64,000 nt of DNA from Barthelona sp. PCE (lineage: Eukaryota > Metamonada: BaSk clade): positions 1 through 64,000 of the forward strand of contig JAUFOR010000002.1 in NCBI GenBank assembly GCA_040285745.1, given 5' to 3'. The notes beneath the pieces are model-generated. The model saw only the letters and a list, made by a program, of their open reading frames with translations, was not told the origin of the DNA and did no database searches. The translations under genes were made by a program, and so were the position numbers. Positions within the stretch are counted from its first letter, which is position 1; every line of letters starts with the position of its first letter. Below are positions 1 through 9,918 of this stretch, piece after piece.

Positions 1-375
1 CATTCGATCATTATGCCCCGCACACGGGCCCAAGCTGTCCCCCCACGACACTGTGTTATCATTATATGCATGCCACGACGCTATTTTCATGGTTTCGTGC
101 GTTTTGCAACTGTGTCGTGTTCTGTCGCTAAAACTGACAAGTAGTGTGGTAGAATATCTCTACCGACAGTCACAGCTCAACCTTGTGACCCTTTCTCTTC
201 ACAATACATTATCAGATACATTTTCAGATACTGTAGACTCACCTCCCCCCACTTCCAGAGTGGACTTATGATGATGATTATTATTTGTATGAAGAGCAAG
301 AAGTATCTAGGACTCCTCCTGCAGCTTATGTAAACTGATCCAGAAATAGAGAGGGTATATGAGGAACTCGAAACA
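1..375. other. no gene recognised
   Basis: Short open frames occur on both strands but none has an ATG start with a convincing protein, and nothing resembles a known family. The stretch probably belongs to the 5' flank or 5' untranslated part of the retroelement that follows; its boundary cannot be placed from this single copy. Confidence 0.5.
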
Positions 376-1041
376 ATGTTAGCCAATCCAAGTGATACTA
401 CGCCACATAGTCCTTTGCAAACAATTATGTATTTTAAGGAAGATGTCAAGTACCAACTAACAGAGTTCGGTGAGCAGATGTTGTCAATAATTCAAAGGAC
501 GAAAGTTTCTTCAAACAACAGGAGAGCCCCGTCCATAGAAATAATTCGACAAAATGTTCATGATCAGTGGAGTGGCTTGTGCACTGACGCAGATTGGTTG
601 TCTTTACGCAGTATTGAAGGTGAGAAGATGGAAACCGTTGGTGTACGTCTTTCAAGCCCAGGTACACGAGGACAACTCGTTATTGCACATGCTATCCTGA
701 AAGTATGCAGCACTGGTGTTGATGCAAACGAGATTGTACATGCTATCAATGAGAAGTTTGGAGACGAGAGATTCACACATTTGGATGACACTATAAGGAG
801 TGTCGCTTCTGAGGAAAAGGAAGATGAGCGTTGCAGGATTTTACATCCGGCAGCAATCAATTTCGTTAGAAGTGTGTCTTGTATGAAATTCAGAATGGAC
901 TCGCGTGGCCAGAATGTTTATCATTGGCAGAATGTAGAACCGTTCACGGATAATTTCTATTTCGTGATGTTTGCGTTTATCAAGGCCTGTTTGGAATTCA
1001 ATGGAAGTAGAAAATTAAAATTGTCTCTTCCCATGTTTTAG
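376..1041 (+). pseudogene. N-terminal open frame of the retroelement, unknown function
   Basis: A 221-residue open frame starting at an ATG and ending in TAG. It has no motif I recognise: no zinc finger and no clear DNA-binding fold. It lies directly upstream of the reverse transcriptase pieces on the same strand, with other frame fragments between them, so it is most simply the start of the element's single protein or a separate first ORF. It could also be an unrelated small gene into which the element inserted; other copies would settle this. Confidence 0.45.
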
Positions 1042-1079
1042 TAGTAGAATGATTCCTCTACTCAGTCATATTTTTTAAG

Positions 1080-1575
1080 GTGGAAAGTGATCCAGAATCG
1101 CATGATCCTGTCTTCCAAGAAGTTGGAGCGCCAGCATTGGTTAACCGGAACCAGTCACAGTCACATACATTGGATGTTGACCCGGTAGATACTAACCCGA
1201 CGCCTTCAATTCCTGTTACGAGCAGTGTTACCAACCAAGCTCCTCCTATTATGAGCAATGTTACATACCCAGTTTCAAGTTCTCGTATGGAATACACTTT
1301 CCCCATTTTACTGTACGACCCGCTGGTCCGATTCAATCGACTTTGTGCAACTGACGGTAATAGCGAAATTGCTGAGAGAAGAGTTGCTGAAGATTTCTTT
1401 TGGAGAACTTCTGGGCGCTTATTGCGCTAATCCACCGCGATTGCCTCAGTGGCAGAGCGGTAATATTGAAACACTTGTGAGAATCAAGGAGTTTGTCAAC
1501 AAATTGTCCGGGGTCCTGGCTCTACATTCTTTACGACCAGACCTAGACAAAGACGATGCTCTAGAAGTTTTTTAA
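1080..1575 (+). pseudogene. retroelement linker fragments in two frames
   Basis: One frame is open from about 1080 to 1430 and a second from about 1258 to 1575. The first part is rich in Ser, Thr and Pro, as in a flexible linker. The second carries a sequence with Pro-Pro-Arg and Leu-rich helices like the region before the reverse transcriptase of R2-type elements. A frame change near 1390 and another before 1670 separate these parts from the RT, so they are debris of the same protein. Confidence 0.5.
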
Positions 1576-1669
1576 TGAGTTTGTTTTTCAGAAAGTTATC
1601 GAGAACCAAGATAATTTAATTGGTGATAAGAAATCAAGAAAGCTATATTTCTGTGTCCTGAAGATTGGT

Positions 1670-4613
1670 TTGTTAATACGGAATACTCCATTACGTGAGT
1701 CTCAACGATGTATAGGCGAGGCTCTAATAGTTGCAGCTTCTGCGCTATGTTTTGGTAAGACGCCGAGGCAACGTTCCAATCAGCCATCCGTTGAGTCTAG
1801 GGAGTCTGTAAGCCTTCGTATGAAGAAGTACGCAGACGCCAACCAACCAGGAAAGGCCATAAGGCTAGCAAAGAGTCAAGGTACCATGCCTTTATCAGAT
1901 ACTAACGTGCTGGAACAGATGCAATCAAAGCATCCAGTCAGTGCACCAGTTTCTGATGCGATTCTGCGCGAAACCATGAGTTCTTTCAAGAGAGGTGAGT
2001 GGGACCCTGAGGAATTCATAATATCGAAAGATATGGTGTATGAGACCACCAAAAAAGTCAAAAAGTACATTTCTGCCGGTGCCGATGGAGTGATGCCATA
2101 TTTACTTAAGTTATTTGTGGCTGAAATCTATCGTAACGATCGCTACATGGATGCTTTTACTCAAGTTATCAATGATTATGCGTTCGGATCGCGCCCGTGG
2201 GCCCTTTGGAATATCCGACTAATTGCTCTTAACAAAAAAAGCATGTGGAGGAGCTTCAAGAGGGTGAGCATATGCCTGTACGCCCCATCGCAGTTGCCTC
2301 TGCACTCGGTGGTATCGCTGATAAGATCATCGCGAGTCAAGATCTGAAGTTTCAGTCTGAACGTGTCAAAAAAGTACTTGTTTAAACACAAACAATTCGG
2401 TGCTGGGATGCGGGATGCTACTGCTCTGGTCGCAAACCTCGTGGATGTTAATCTAAAGCGAAGTGATCGTAATGTTGCTCTTGTTATTGACATTGCTAAC
2501 GCCTTCAACAGCGTTCGTCGTGACAAGCTGCTGCATATTGTCGCTGCACATGCTCCTTGGTGCTTCCAAGCATATCATCAGATGTGCAAAAGGCCAATTC
2601 CGATTTGGTCGAATGGAGAGCGCCTTCCTTTTGATAGTTGTATGGGCGTGTTACAGGGTAACGCAACGTCTCCGTTGTTGTTTGCTCTTCTTATTGCTGA
2701 AGTTTTGAAGGATACGAAAGCCGTAGCCCCAGATTCAGTCAATATGTACGCGTATGCTGACGATATTTATATTGTTGGTGAACCATCAACTGTCATGTCA
2801 ACCTTTGATGTAATCAAGGGTAAGCTCGAGTTCTATAACCTGAAAGTGAACGCTGAGAAGTGTGAGCTGGTGGGGTATGGAGCCGGGAGTATTGCTTTCG
2901 CTTCAAGGATATTTCCAAGAGGTGAAGAGCAAGAGAACATCGCTACCCACAACTTAAGCTTAGCTTTTTATCAATTGTTAGGTACTCAGATTGGCGACTT
3001 TAATGTTAGTCATGCATGCGCAAGATTTAGCAATGGCGTCAAACAACTTCTCGAGTATATAAGTCCAGGGACAGCTTTGTTCAAGTATCTTGCTTCTATG
3101 TCGATTGATCAGATGCTCATTCATCACGTACGCTCGGTGACTCTCACTGAAGATGCAGTTGATGATATGGAAAGGACCATCAAACAGAATTTACTTCTTG
3201 AGATGATTCCTGGAGCCGATGAGTTATCGATCGATGAAGCTCCAACTCTCCGTTATCCTTTGTCTCTTGGTGGGACTGGTTGTCTAGACTTTGTGTTTCT
3301 CCACAAAATAGCTGACTTGGCAAGTACCGCTTCGGTAAGTAGCTCAATCAAGCGTTTCAATTTGATTGAGTGGTCGGATTTCACTAGGCTTAGCCCACGT
3401 TATTTGGCCGCAGCTAGATTCAACTATGACAAAGATAACAAACCCTACTTTATGCCGGATGCTCATTACCAAGATGAGGATTGCCAACACAAACTTGTGG
3501 AAGCAGTTTCTCTTAACAGTGAAACAAAGCATGAATTTGCTTCAAATTTACTGTGGCTTGCCGTAAACTATGGGCAGCACACTCAGATGGAGTCGTACGA
3601 TGTTGAGATCAGTATGGCTACTAATATTGTGCGTCAAAAAGCAAACTACAAAACATTCTCACAAAACGTTTTTTCGAATTGTTTGATTATGCGATCAAAC
3701 ATTGTCGTTTCCATCCAGAATCATTTATATCCCGAGACGCCTTGATGTCTCAGCGTTCTGTTGCCTGGTCACTCGATGCTACCGTCGCCACATGGCCCCA
3801 AAGGTCAGTTGCCAATATTCATTCAATGTTTGATGAGCGTTACATGTTTGGTTATGCTTTTAGCCGGTATATACCAATTGTTGTTCCCTGAACTTCGCGA
3901 AATGTACGCCTCTGGGCGGTGCAACTTCTGTGGAGAGAAGGTTTTGGACAGAAGAAGTCATCATTATTCTTGTTCAAAAAATCACGGTCTTGTCGTCAAA
4001 CTGCACAACAACATTCTTGAGAAAACAGTTGATACTGTTCGAAAATCAGGAAATGCTCATATTTTCAACTTGGATAAGCCAATTCCTAAAAGAAAGTTTG
4101 AGGAGTACAGTGACATACATCGTGTACAATTGGGTTGGACACATGAACGGTACGAAAGTGGTGAGTCGTGCCCCAATCGGAAAGAACGTAAGCGACCAGA
4201 TTTTGCAATACTGGAAGCAAGCGGACCCAAGGTTGTGGTGGATGTTATGACTACATCGCCGTTCACGAGCAAAGATCGAGGTCACGTACGTGCAGCCTAT
4301 TTTTACAAGAAGCTAAATAAGTACAAAACTTTGATGACCCGCCGGTCAAGATTATGGCCGTTGCGCACGGAGGAGCCATTTGGGATCCGATGTTAGGGAA
4401 CCGACGTCGAAGGCACGCGAGAAATACAATTTCGAGCTAGCTTACACGTCGTGGGAACAGGTGCTCGAGTCGTTGAACGAGAGATCAACGTCGCAATCAA
4501 TTAAGACCAGTGGAACGAAACTTAAAAAAGGTCTTAGCTACCATCTATTTGCTTTTCACGCTTATGCTATGAAGAACATTATGAGGGCAGCAAGGAGCAG
4601 GCGTAGAGTCTGA
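1670..4613 (+). pseudogene. reverse transcriptase / zinc finger / PD-(D/E)XK endonuclease, frameshifted
   Basis: The RT fingers and palm are read mainly in one frame (1670-2345 and 2363-3745). Between about 2240 and 2390 the conserved sequence instead continues in a different frame, entered at a run of seven A at 2232-2238. Visible motifs are the thumb-proximal AIDxANAFNS-like motif A near 2490, a GVLQGNATSPLLF-like motif B near 2645-2685, and YADD at 2753-2764. After a stop at 3743 the homology moves to another frame until about 3890, then returns for the zinc finger and the endonuclease, and switches again near 4390 before ending at a TGA (4611-4613). The protein would nick target DNA and prime reverse transcription on the cut end. 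This copy is broken. Confidence 0.8.
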
Positions 4614-4709
4614 TACTAACAGTTAGCAGAAGACCAAGGAACAGTACATACGAGAATCCGGGACAGCTTGCTCGAAAACTAATAAACTATTTACTACAAA
4701 ATGAAAAAA

Positions 4710-4730
4710 TAGACCAAGATTTTTGGTCTA
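4710..4730 (+). other. perfect 8-bp hairpin downstream of the retroelement
   Basis: TAGACCAA at 4710-4717 pairs perfectly with TTGGTCTA at 4723-4730 around the five-base loop GATTT. It lies about 100 bp after the last codon of the retroelement. In R2-type elements a structured 3' untranslated RNA is what the reverse transcriptase recognises, so this hairpin is a candidate for part of that structure; a chance hairpin in AT-rich DNA is less likely because the stem contains three G-C pairs. Confidence 0.5.
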
Positions 4731-4767
4731 GGCGCGTTTCGGCGGAGTTTGATTTGTTTTGACCATC

Positions 4768-5208
4768 TCAAAAATATTAGTAATAAAAATGTTAGTAAAC
4801 GGAGATTTCTCGCCAATTATTCATTTTCTCCCTAATATAATTCATTAGCGCCTAATAAAAAAATTCGCTCGTGCTCACTTTCAGCGAATTGCTAATAATG
4901 ATATTAGTGAATACCAAAAGTTGCGTATCACAAAAAAATCTTAACAATAGTGATGCGAACTCAAAAAGTTCACTAACACAAATATTAGCAAATACTAAAT
5001 TCCACGTGAGTATTAGAAAGAATTGCTAATATATTATATTAGCGAAATCAGAATAAGGTTCATTCCTGATAAAATCATATATTACAGTTTGCATTTGATA
5101 ATGTCAATTATATATATCACATCTAGGGTTTATCGTGTCAATGGTTTACAAAACTCAACTCACACTAAATACTAATAAAAATATCAGCAAACCCAAATTT
5201 CCACGGTA
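4768..5208 (+). repeat. three degenerate direct repeats around a (T/C)AG(T/C)AAA core
   Basis: Related segments start near 4776, 4971 and 5169. Each has a TAATA or CTAACA start, an AATRTYAG(Y)AAA core and then a TTTC or TTCCACG tail. The tails AAATTCCACGTGAG (about 4996-5010) and AAATTTCCACGGTAG (about 5195-5209) are clearly alike. The spacing is near 195 bp both times (4776 to 4971, 4971 to 5169), which suggests diverged tandem units of about 195 bp. No coding function. Confidence 0.45.
5025..5043. repeat. perfect palindrome
   Basis: GCTAATATATTATATTAGC reads the same on both strands apart from the central base: nine paired bases on each side. A related imperfect inverted repeat (TTGCTAATA facing TATTAGTGA) lies near 4889-4913, and single arms are scattered through 4770-5240. 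They could be protein-binding sites or remnants of a small palindromic element. Confidence 0.5.
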
Positions 5209-6866
5209 GCATTTCTCTCATTTTATTAGCAGACTTATTAGGGGTAACTTTCTAGTTGAGAATTTCTAAGAGCTCATTTCTCCTCTTAAGAATTCGCGCT
5301 CTCAATCAAAATTGGTCTCCACGCATAAGAAGCACATATACTAACACTAAACTTGATTGAAATGAGAAAATAGCCACGCAGCGCCGAGAAAAAACGTATC
5401 TTTTTTTCCATTAAGATTCCACTCGCAGTCCTGCTACACGCTGCAATACATATCAATGTATATCAACCCCATCACGACGTAAATATGCACAGAGCATTAC
5501 AGGTGCGTGCAACATTTTTTTCTTTCTTTGAGCTCAAATTTATTGCTATACCAGAGCTGCACCACTTATAAGTACATACAGACCAATTGCACAACACATT
5601 AAAATAGCCAGAGATGCCGCATGCATGAACCTGCAACTGTATCTCTGTATGCACCGAGCTATGCCAGGCTTACAACGGATAAACGCATACACAACACGGT
5701 AATATGCTCACTCAAAAAAAATTCAAAATGCTGCTCCAACCAGTCACGACAAAAGAATACTTTCATTTCTGTTTTCAAAAAAGTTTAAACTTAATATTCA
5801 CGCATTTATTATCGATATAAGACAACGCTGGGGTCACGCTGTACCAACTTGACGGTCTCAGCAAACTTTGATTCCACTGCTGCAGTGCATATTCATAATT
5901 GCCATCAAGTTATTCTCACTATTCACTGTCCATGATGATGCAAATCAATGATGAGAGACATTGTGTCACTGGGATACTGCAAAAACATATGAAATATCTC
6001 AATATCCCGATTCCACATAAAGAAATAGAAAACATTAAAACACAACATTCTCTGAGTGATACTCTCTGAGTGATTAAATACAAATCTGAAAATTAGTGAT
6101 TTGTAAGCATATGCAGTTGTACAATATTCTTATGAAGCATCCATATCGTACATCCATTTGAAACGATACCTTGGATAAAAAATAGAATTTCGATTCTCCC
6201 TCTTATTATTCAATTTTTAAACCTTCGTCTCTTTCAACAAACATACATCAGTCGAACATCCTGTCAGCAACCGGATCTCTTCCTATATGTCACCAAAATT
6301 GGTATCTTTGGCGACAAGATTGGCATCATGACTTTCGTAATGCCACCAAAAGAGTTGTATCTGGATAATTCAAGTCCAGCACACACTCAAAAGGCGTTTG
6401 GACGTCGATATCATCGTCCTCACGTTCGCGATTTACGGTTGGCATCGTGTGAATCAGGAAAATCTGATGAGAATTAGGCTGAAAATTTGGAAACAGAAGT
6501 TTTGGCGAGGTCCAGCGGCCAGCGGCGCATGCAGCGGTGTTTACTGAATGCTTATGCATGTGCAATGAAGCACGTCCCAAAAGGCGGCTGCTGCGAGCCG
6601 TACCCACAACGCAGCAAAAAAGTGCCCCACAATCAAAACAATGCCCGAAAGCGTCCAAAATCTTACGTGCTACGCGCTACAAGAGCCCTGCAAACCACAT
6701 CAACAAAACTGTGAGCGGATAGAAATGCGAATGCAGTTCTGTTTCATATTCTCGCTTTCTGTTTTCGCTTCACGTGTATTATATCATCTATATATGCCAC
6801 TTACAAGCACTAATATTTAATATATATATGCTATCTCAATATTCACCTACATCATCACGGCTATAT

Positions 6867-8975
6867 ATGCCTAGGGTTCGAAAATTCGAGGACGACCTTA
6901 TCATCAATGCTTATCCTGAGGGGCAGATGATATTTGAGGGAAAGGGCGTAGTATTGCTTCAATCAAGAGAAAACATCAGCCTCATTGAAAGCGCCATTGA
7001 AGGCAAGTACTTTGTTGGATATGTGGAGGATACGCGTAAGCCTCTTAAGTACACATCCAAATTAAAAGCTGGAGAATCTTACATGATCATCAAACAGCTA
7101 CTTGGTGACCATAATATTGTAACCCATCTTGATATCTTATTATTTGATCATATCATGAGTGATGAACATACAAGAAGGAGAATACCCTTCCCATTTGAGA
7201 TGAACAACTTTATGAGGCAATGCAGCAGAATATTTCCGATGGATGAAAACCACTTACTATTCACCATTAGTGATACCGTTAATAACAGGCAAGTGAGGCA
7301 GTGCTACATATTAAATGTGCTAACCGAGGAATATAGATGTCTTGAAGAGTATGGCTCTCAACCAACCATTAATTCAAACTACAATTTGTTAGAGAAATGC
7401 CAAGATAATTCCATATGGCATTACAATTTTTCTGTTGATGACATGGACGAGGCACATGAACCTGATATTGAGCAGTTGGATGGTATTGATTCAAGATGCA
7501 TCATGTGGTGTTACAACTCGGATTGCACTTGTTTTGTTAGCTTTGACGGATATAAAGTTGATGAACTAATAATATTTGATGCTCAGAGGAACCAAGTTAA
7601 CTTGACAGAAAGGTTTCCACAGCTTAAAGGATTGTGTATTAACAGAAACTCAAATTTTGCATTATTGACGCTCACTCAAGATGTTTTGTCAATGGTATTT
7701 ATTGGATCAAGTTTTACGGTGATTCATATCGAAAACGGTGAATTGAAGATGTCAGAGGGTAAACTGAATTTTAAGAATGTACTCTGCGATGGCTGGAAGC
7801 ATATAGACTTGAACGATAATTACTTTCGTGATGAAGATTGTGTTTTTTATGGTGTTGATGAAATAACAGGACGTTATGGCCCAATCAAATTTAGAGAGGC
7901 TAGTAAGGAGGTGTTTCGTTTGAACAGTCTTCACCCAAAGAAAATGTTTTTTGATGGAATAGCGGAAGTGTATGATAATAACGCTTCAATAAGATGTTAC
8001 TTTTTTTTCAAAGAAAGGAAGCTTATTGTGCTGCGTGGGTGTAGGAAACCGTTTTCACATACGAGCTGCGAGATCCAATCAGTTCAACCAAATGAAGCAG
8101 GTGATTTTATTGTAATAGAAGAAGTGATACGTAGTGAAGTAGTAACTACATATGTCAAATTATGCTGGAACGGCTCAGAATCCAAGCCAATCACAACCAT
8201 TTTGCCTCATTGTGGCTCTGAAAACCGTGATTTCATTCAAGGGTTGCCATTAAATGTTGACCGTGGTCTGGTATATTTGGGAGAAAAGATGATTTTGGAA
8301 TTTCCACCGAATATTCATGTTGAAAGTGTTCATTGTTCACATTTTGATAATTCAGCGTGCATTGTATTTTTTGAAGCAATCCATTTTTTTCAGCTCAATG
8401 TCAACGGGTATGTTGTGGAGGTTCAAAAGCACATTGTTTTTGAACCTGGATATGTTGAACATGTTTTCTTTAACCCTCGTCCATTGGCTGAAACACCTGA
8501 TCATCAGCTGTTTGTTGTACATGAAGATGATGAAGGTTTTGAAACGCAACATTTACACTGTCTTGATTGGTCAACAGGAAGCTTCTTAGAGCCTGTTCAC
8601 CTTTGGAAGGGATCATATGATGATGGAACGGAGGAAGGCCACAGTTTCCTTAATTTCGTGGGTGATTCATACATACAGGTGAGGGGTGGTATCATTAAAG
8701 TATACGTTGAAGATGATGCAATTGAAACACATTTTTTCACAAACAATAATTTCCCTTATGTGAATATAAGCCAAAATCATAATCTGCCTAATAACACTGT
8801 TCAGGAAGTTATTTACGAAGGAGAGACCAAGACAATGGTGCTGAAAACTTACAATATTGAGGAAGACCCGGAATCGATCAATCCCACAGTGGAATCGTTC
8901 CACCTTCCATCGTTCCTGGCTGAAGCGTCCATCGTTGAGTACCGCATGCCCGATTATCATGAGCACAACGTATAG
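6867..8975 (+). CDS. large unrecognised protein, probably beta-propeller-like
   Basis: A 702-residue protein with no signal peptide or membrane segment. The sequence is made of many short hydrophobic strands separated by turns rich in Asp, Asn and Gly, as in irregular beta-propellers, but no WD40 or Kelch consensus is present. The chosen start is the ATG that gives Met-Pro-Arg-Val; an upstream in-frame ATG at 6828 is possible. The next gene on this strand (9919) also begins Met-Pro-Arg-Ile, which supports this choice. The end is acidic and rich in Glu and His. An AATAAA signal follows about 15 bases after the TAG stop. It forms a cluster with two similar-looking genes at 9919 and 11963. I do not recognise a family. 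Confidence 0.8.
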   Translation: MPRVRKFEDDLIINAYPEGQMIFEGKGVVLLQSRENISLIESAIEGKYFVGYVEDTRKPLKYTSKLKAGESYMIIKQLLGDHNIVTHLDILLFDHIMSDEHTRRRIPFPFEMNNFMRQCSRIFPMDENHLLFTISDTVNNRQVRQCYILNVLTEEYRCLEEYGSQPTINSNYNLLEKCQDNSIWHYNFSVDDMDEAHEPDIEQLDGIDSRCIMWCYNSDCTCFVSFDGYKVDELIIFDAQRNQVNLTERFPQLKGLCINRNSNFALLTLTQDVLSMVFIGSSFTVIHIENGELKMSEGKLNFKNVLCDGWKHIDLNDNYFRDEDCVFYGVDEITGRYGPIKFREASKEVFRLNSLHPKKMFFDGIAEVYDNNASIRCYFFFKERKLIVLRGCRKPFSHTSCEIQSVQPNEAGDFIVIEEVIRSEVVTTYVKLCWNGSESKPITTILPHCGSENRDFIQGLPLNVDRGLVYLGEKMILEFPPNIHVESVHCSHFDNSACIVFFEAIHFFQLNVNGYVVEVQKHIVFEPGYVEHVFFNPRPLAETPDHQLFVVHEDDEGFETQHLHCLDWSTGSFLEPVHLWKGSYDDGTEEGHSFLNFVGDSYIQVRGGIIKVYVEDDAIETHFFTNNNFPYVNISQNHNLPNNTVQEVIYEGETKTMVLKTYNIEEDPESINPTVESFHLPSFLAEASIVEYRMPDYHEHNV

Positions 8976-9064
8976 TTCACATGGTCAATAAATGCATGGA
9001 AATTATCCTTTAATTCAATTTTACTGAGAAGAAATTCTTTTCTGAAGAATGTCAAATTTCATAT

Positions 9065-9328
9065 TTACAGGGTTGGAATGTGGATAAAACCATCTAACTT
9101 ACTAACTTGATGTGGTTCATCACATGCATTTGGAGCTGAAGGTTCCAAATCCACCTTCACAACAGCAGTTTGTTGATTCAGTTGAGCTTGTAGTTCAATA
9201 ATTTGTGCTTGCATTGCTTTAAGAGTAGCATCATTCTTTAATTTCTCACTTTCATTTGTGTACACTTCATCTTCTGTTGTATCCGGCTCATAATCAGAAG
9301 GTGGGTTGTATCTGTATGGTTTCTCCAT
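9065..9328 (-). CDS. small protein with a short coiled coil, unknown
   Basis: An 87-residue reading frame with an acidic, Tyr/Pro-rich first third followed by a Leu/Gln-rich heptad stretch (about residues 35-60) likely to form a coiled coil. The frame stays open upstream to about 9520, so an earlier start or an upstream exon is possible; a CTGATTAATT...TTCAG stretch just upstream could be an intron end. It lies tail-to-tail with the large gene ending at 8975. Composition looks like a real protein, but there is no family match. Confidence 0.45.
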   Translation of the reverse strand: MEKPYRYNPPSDYEPDTTEDEVYTNESEKLKNDATLKAMQAQIIELQAQLNQQTAVVKVDLEPSAPNACDEPHQVSKLDGFIHIPTL

Positions 9329-9918
9329 CAAAACACTATATTCTGAAGAAGAAGAATTAATCAGTTTACCCACGGAATGTTCTTGTTTTCGACAGTGACG
9401 GAAATCCTGCGAGCTATAGGTACTGACGTTGAAGCCGCACAGTTTGAGAACTGGCCCTGGGTACGTCAGTGGTGGGGACGGACGGCTACAGGTCGGGTGG
9501 TTGCTGAGTGACATGAGCACACGCTCTAGAGTGACGTTTTTTCGCTGGGAAGAACAATTGCGTTCATTTACGCCCTGGACAGAACAGACATTTCAAAGCT
9601 CGATGTGCTTATGGACTGCGCGCACTCTGCAATTATCAGCGCTGCCAAGCACACGACGTCCATCTGAGGCCGTCGGTGTACGAGCTTATATCCCACGAGT
9701 GGTTCGCGGTGTAGTAATCATGTAAATAGTAATCGACATTGCTGAAAATTTGAGTGAATACCTTACATACAGAATGACTACGCATATTCACTTTACAACA
9801 AACTTTTAACTCACAATATTTACCAAGGTGCATGGTGGCCCATGTGGGCTTGACAAAACCGATTTAATACATCAAACAACGCCAATTTAATCATTTTCCT
9901 ATTTTCCTCTTTCTTAAC
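9329..9918. other. spacer, no gene recognised
   Basis: About 590 bp holding short overlapping open frames on both strands (for example 9429-9725 plus). None has a recognisable domain. The last 30 bases before 9919 are a pyrimidine-rich tract, as seen before many genes in this window. Confidence 0.5.

Larger units (their letters stand above)
376..4613 (+). mobile_element. degenerate non-LTR retrotransposon, RT plus restriction-like endonuclease type
   Basis: All open frames here are on the plus strand and line up as pieces of one protein. From 5' to 3' there is an unrecognised N-terminal part, a linker typical of this group (a pattern ending in KHP near 1930), reverse transcriptase with a YADD active site at 2753-2764, a CxxC...H...C zinc finger near 3920-3975, and a PD-x13-D endonuclease motif at 4196-4243. 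RT followed by zinc finger and PD-(D/E)XK is the layout of R2/CRE/NeSL/GENIE-type elements, which usually insert at specific sites. The reading frame changes at least seven times and contains in-frame stops, so this copy cannot make the protein. No long terminal repeats are seen. Both ends are approximate. Confidence 0.85.
4614..6866. other. AT-rich spacer without a convincing gene
   Basis: More than 2 kb with only short, low-quality open frames on both strands. The first 700 bp are full of TATTAG/CTAATA words, degenerate repeats and small palindromes (listed separately). The remainder (5300-6800) shows no tRNA, no recognisable snRNA and no protein family. The last 300 bp before the next gene are AT-rich with TATATA tracts, consistent with a promoter region. 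Confidence 0.6.

Noticed and set aside
6326-6658. 110-residue minus-strand open frame
   Set aside because: Cys-rich start without a domain, no support for a start or transcript, and it overlaps two plus-strand frames of similar quality.
6487-6722. 75- and 61-residue plus-strand frames
   Set aside because: Basic, Arg-rich products typical of chance frames; no family and no good upstream context.
9429-9725. 98-residue plus-strand frame
   Set aside because: Overlaps another frame in the opposite direction; composition and lack of motif suggest chance.
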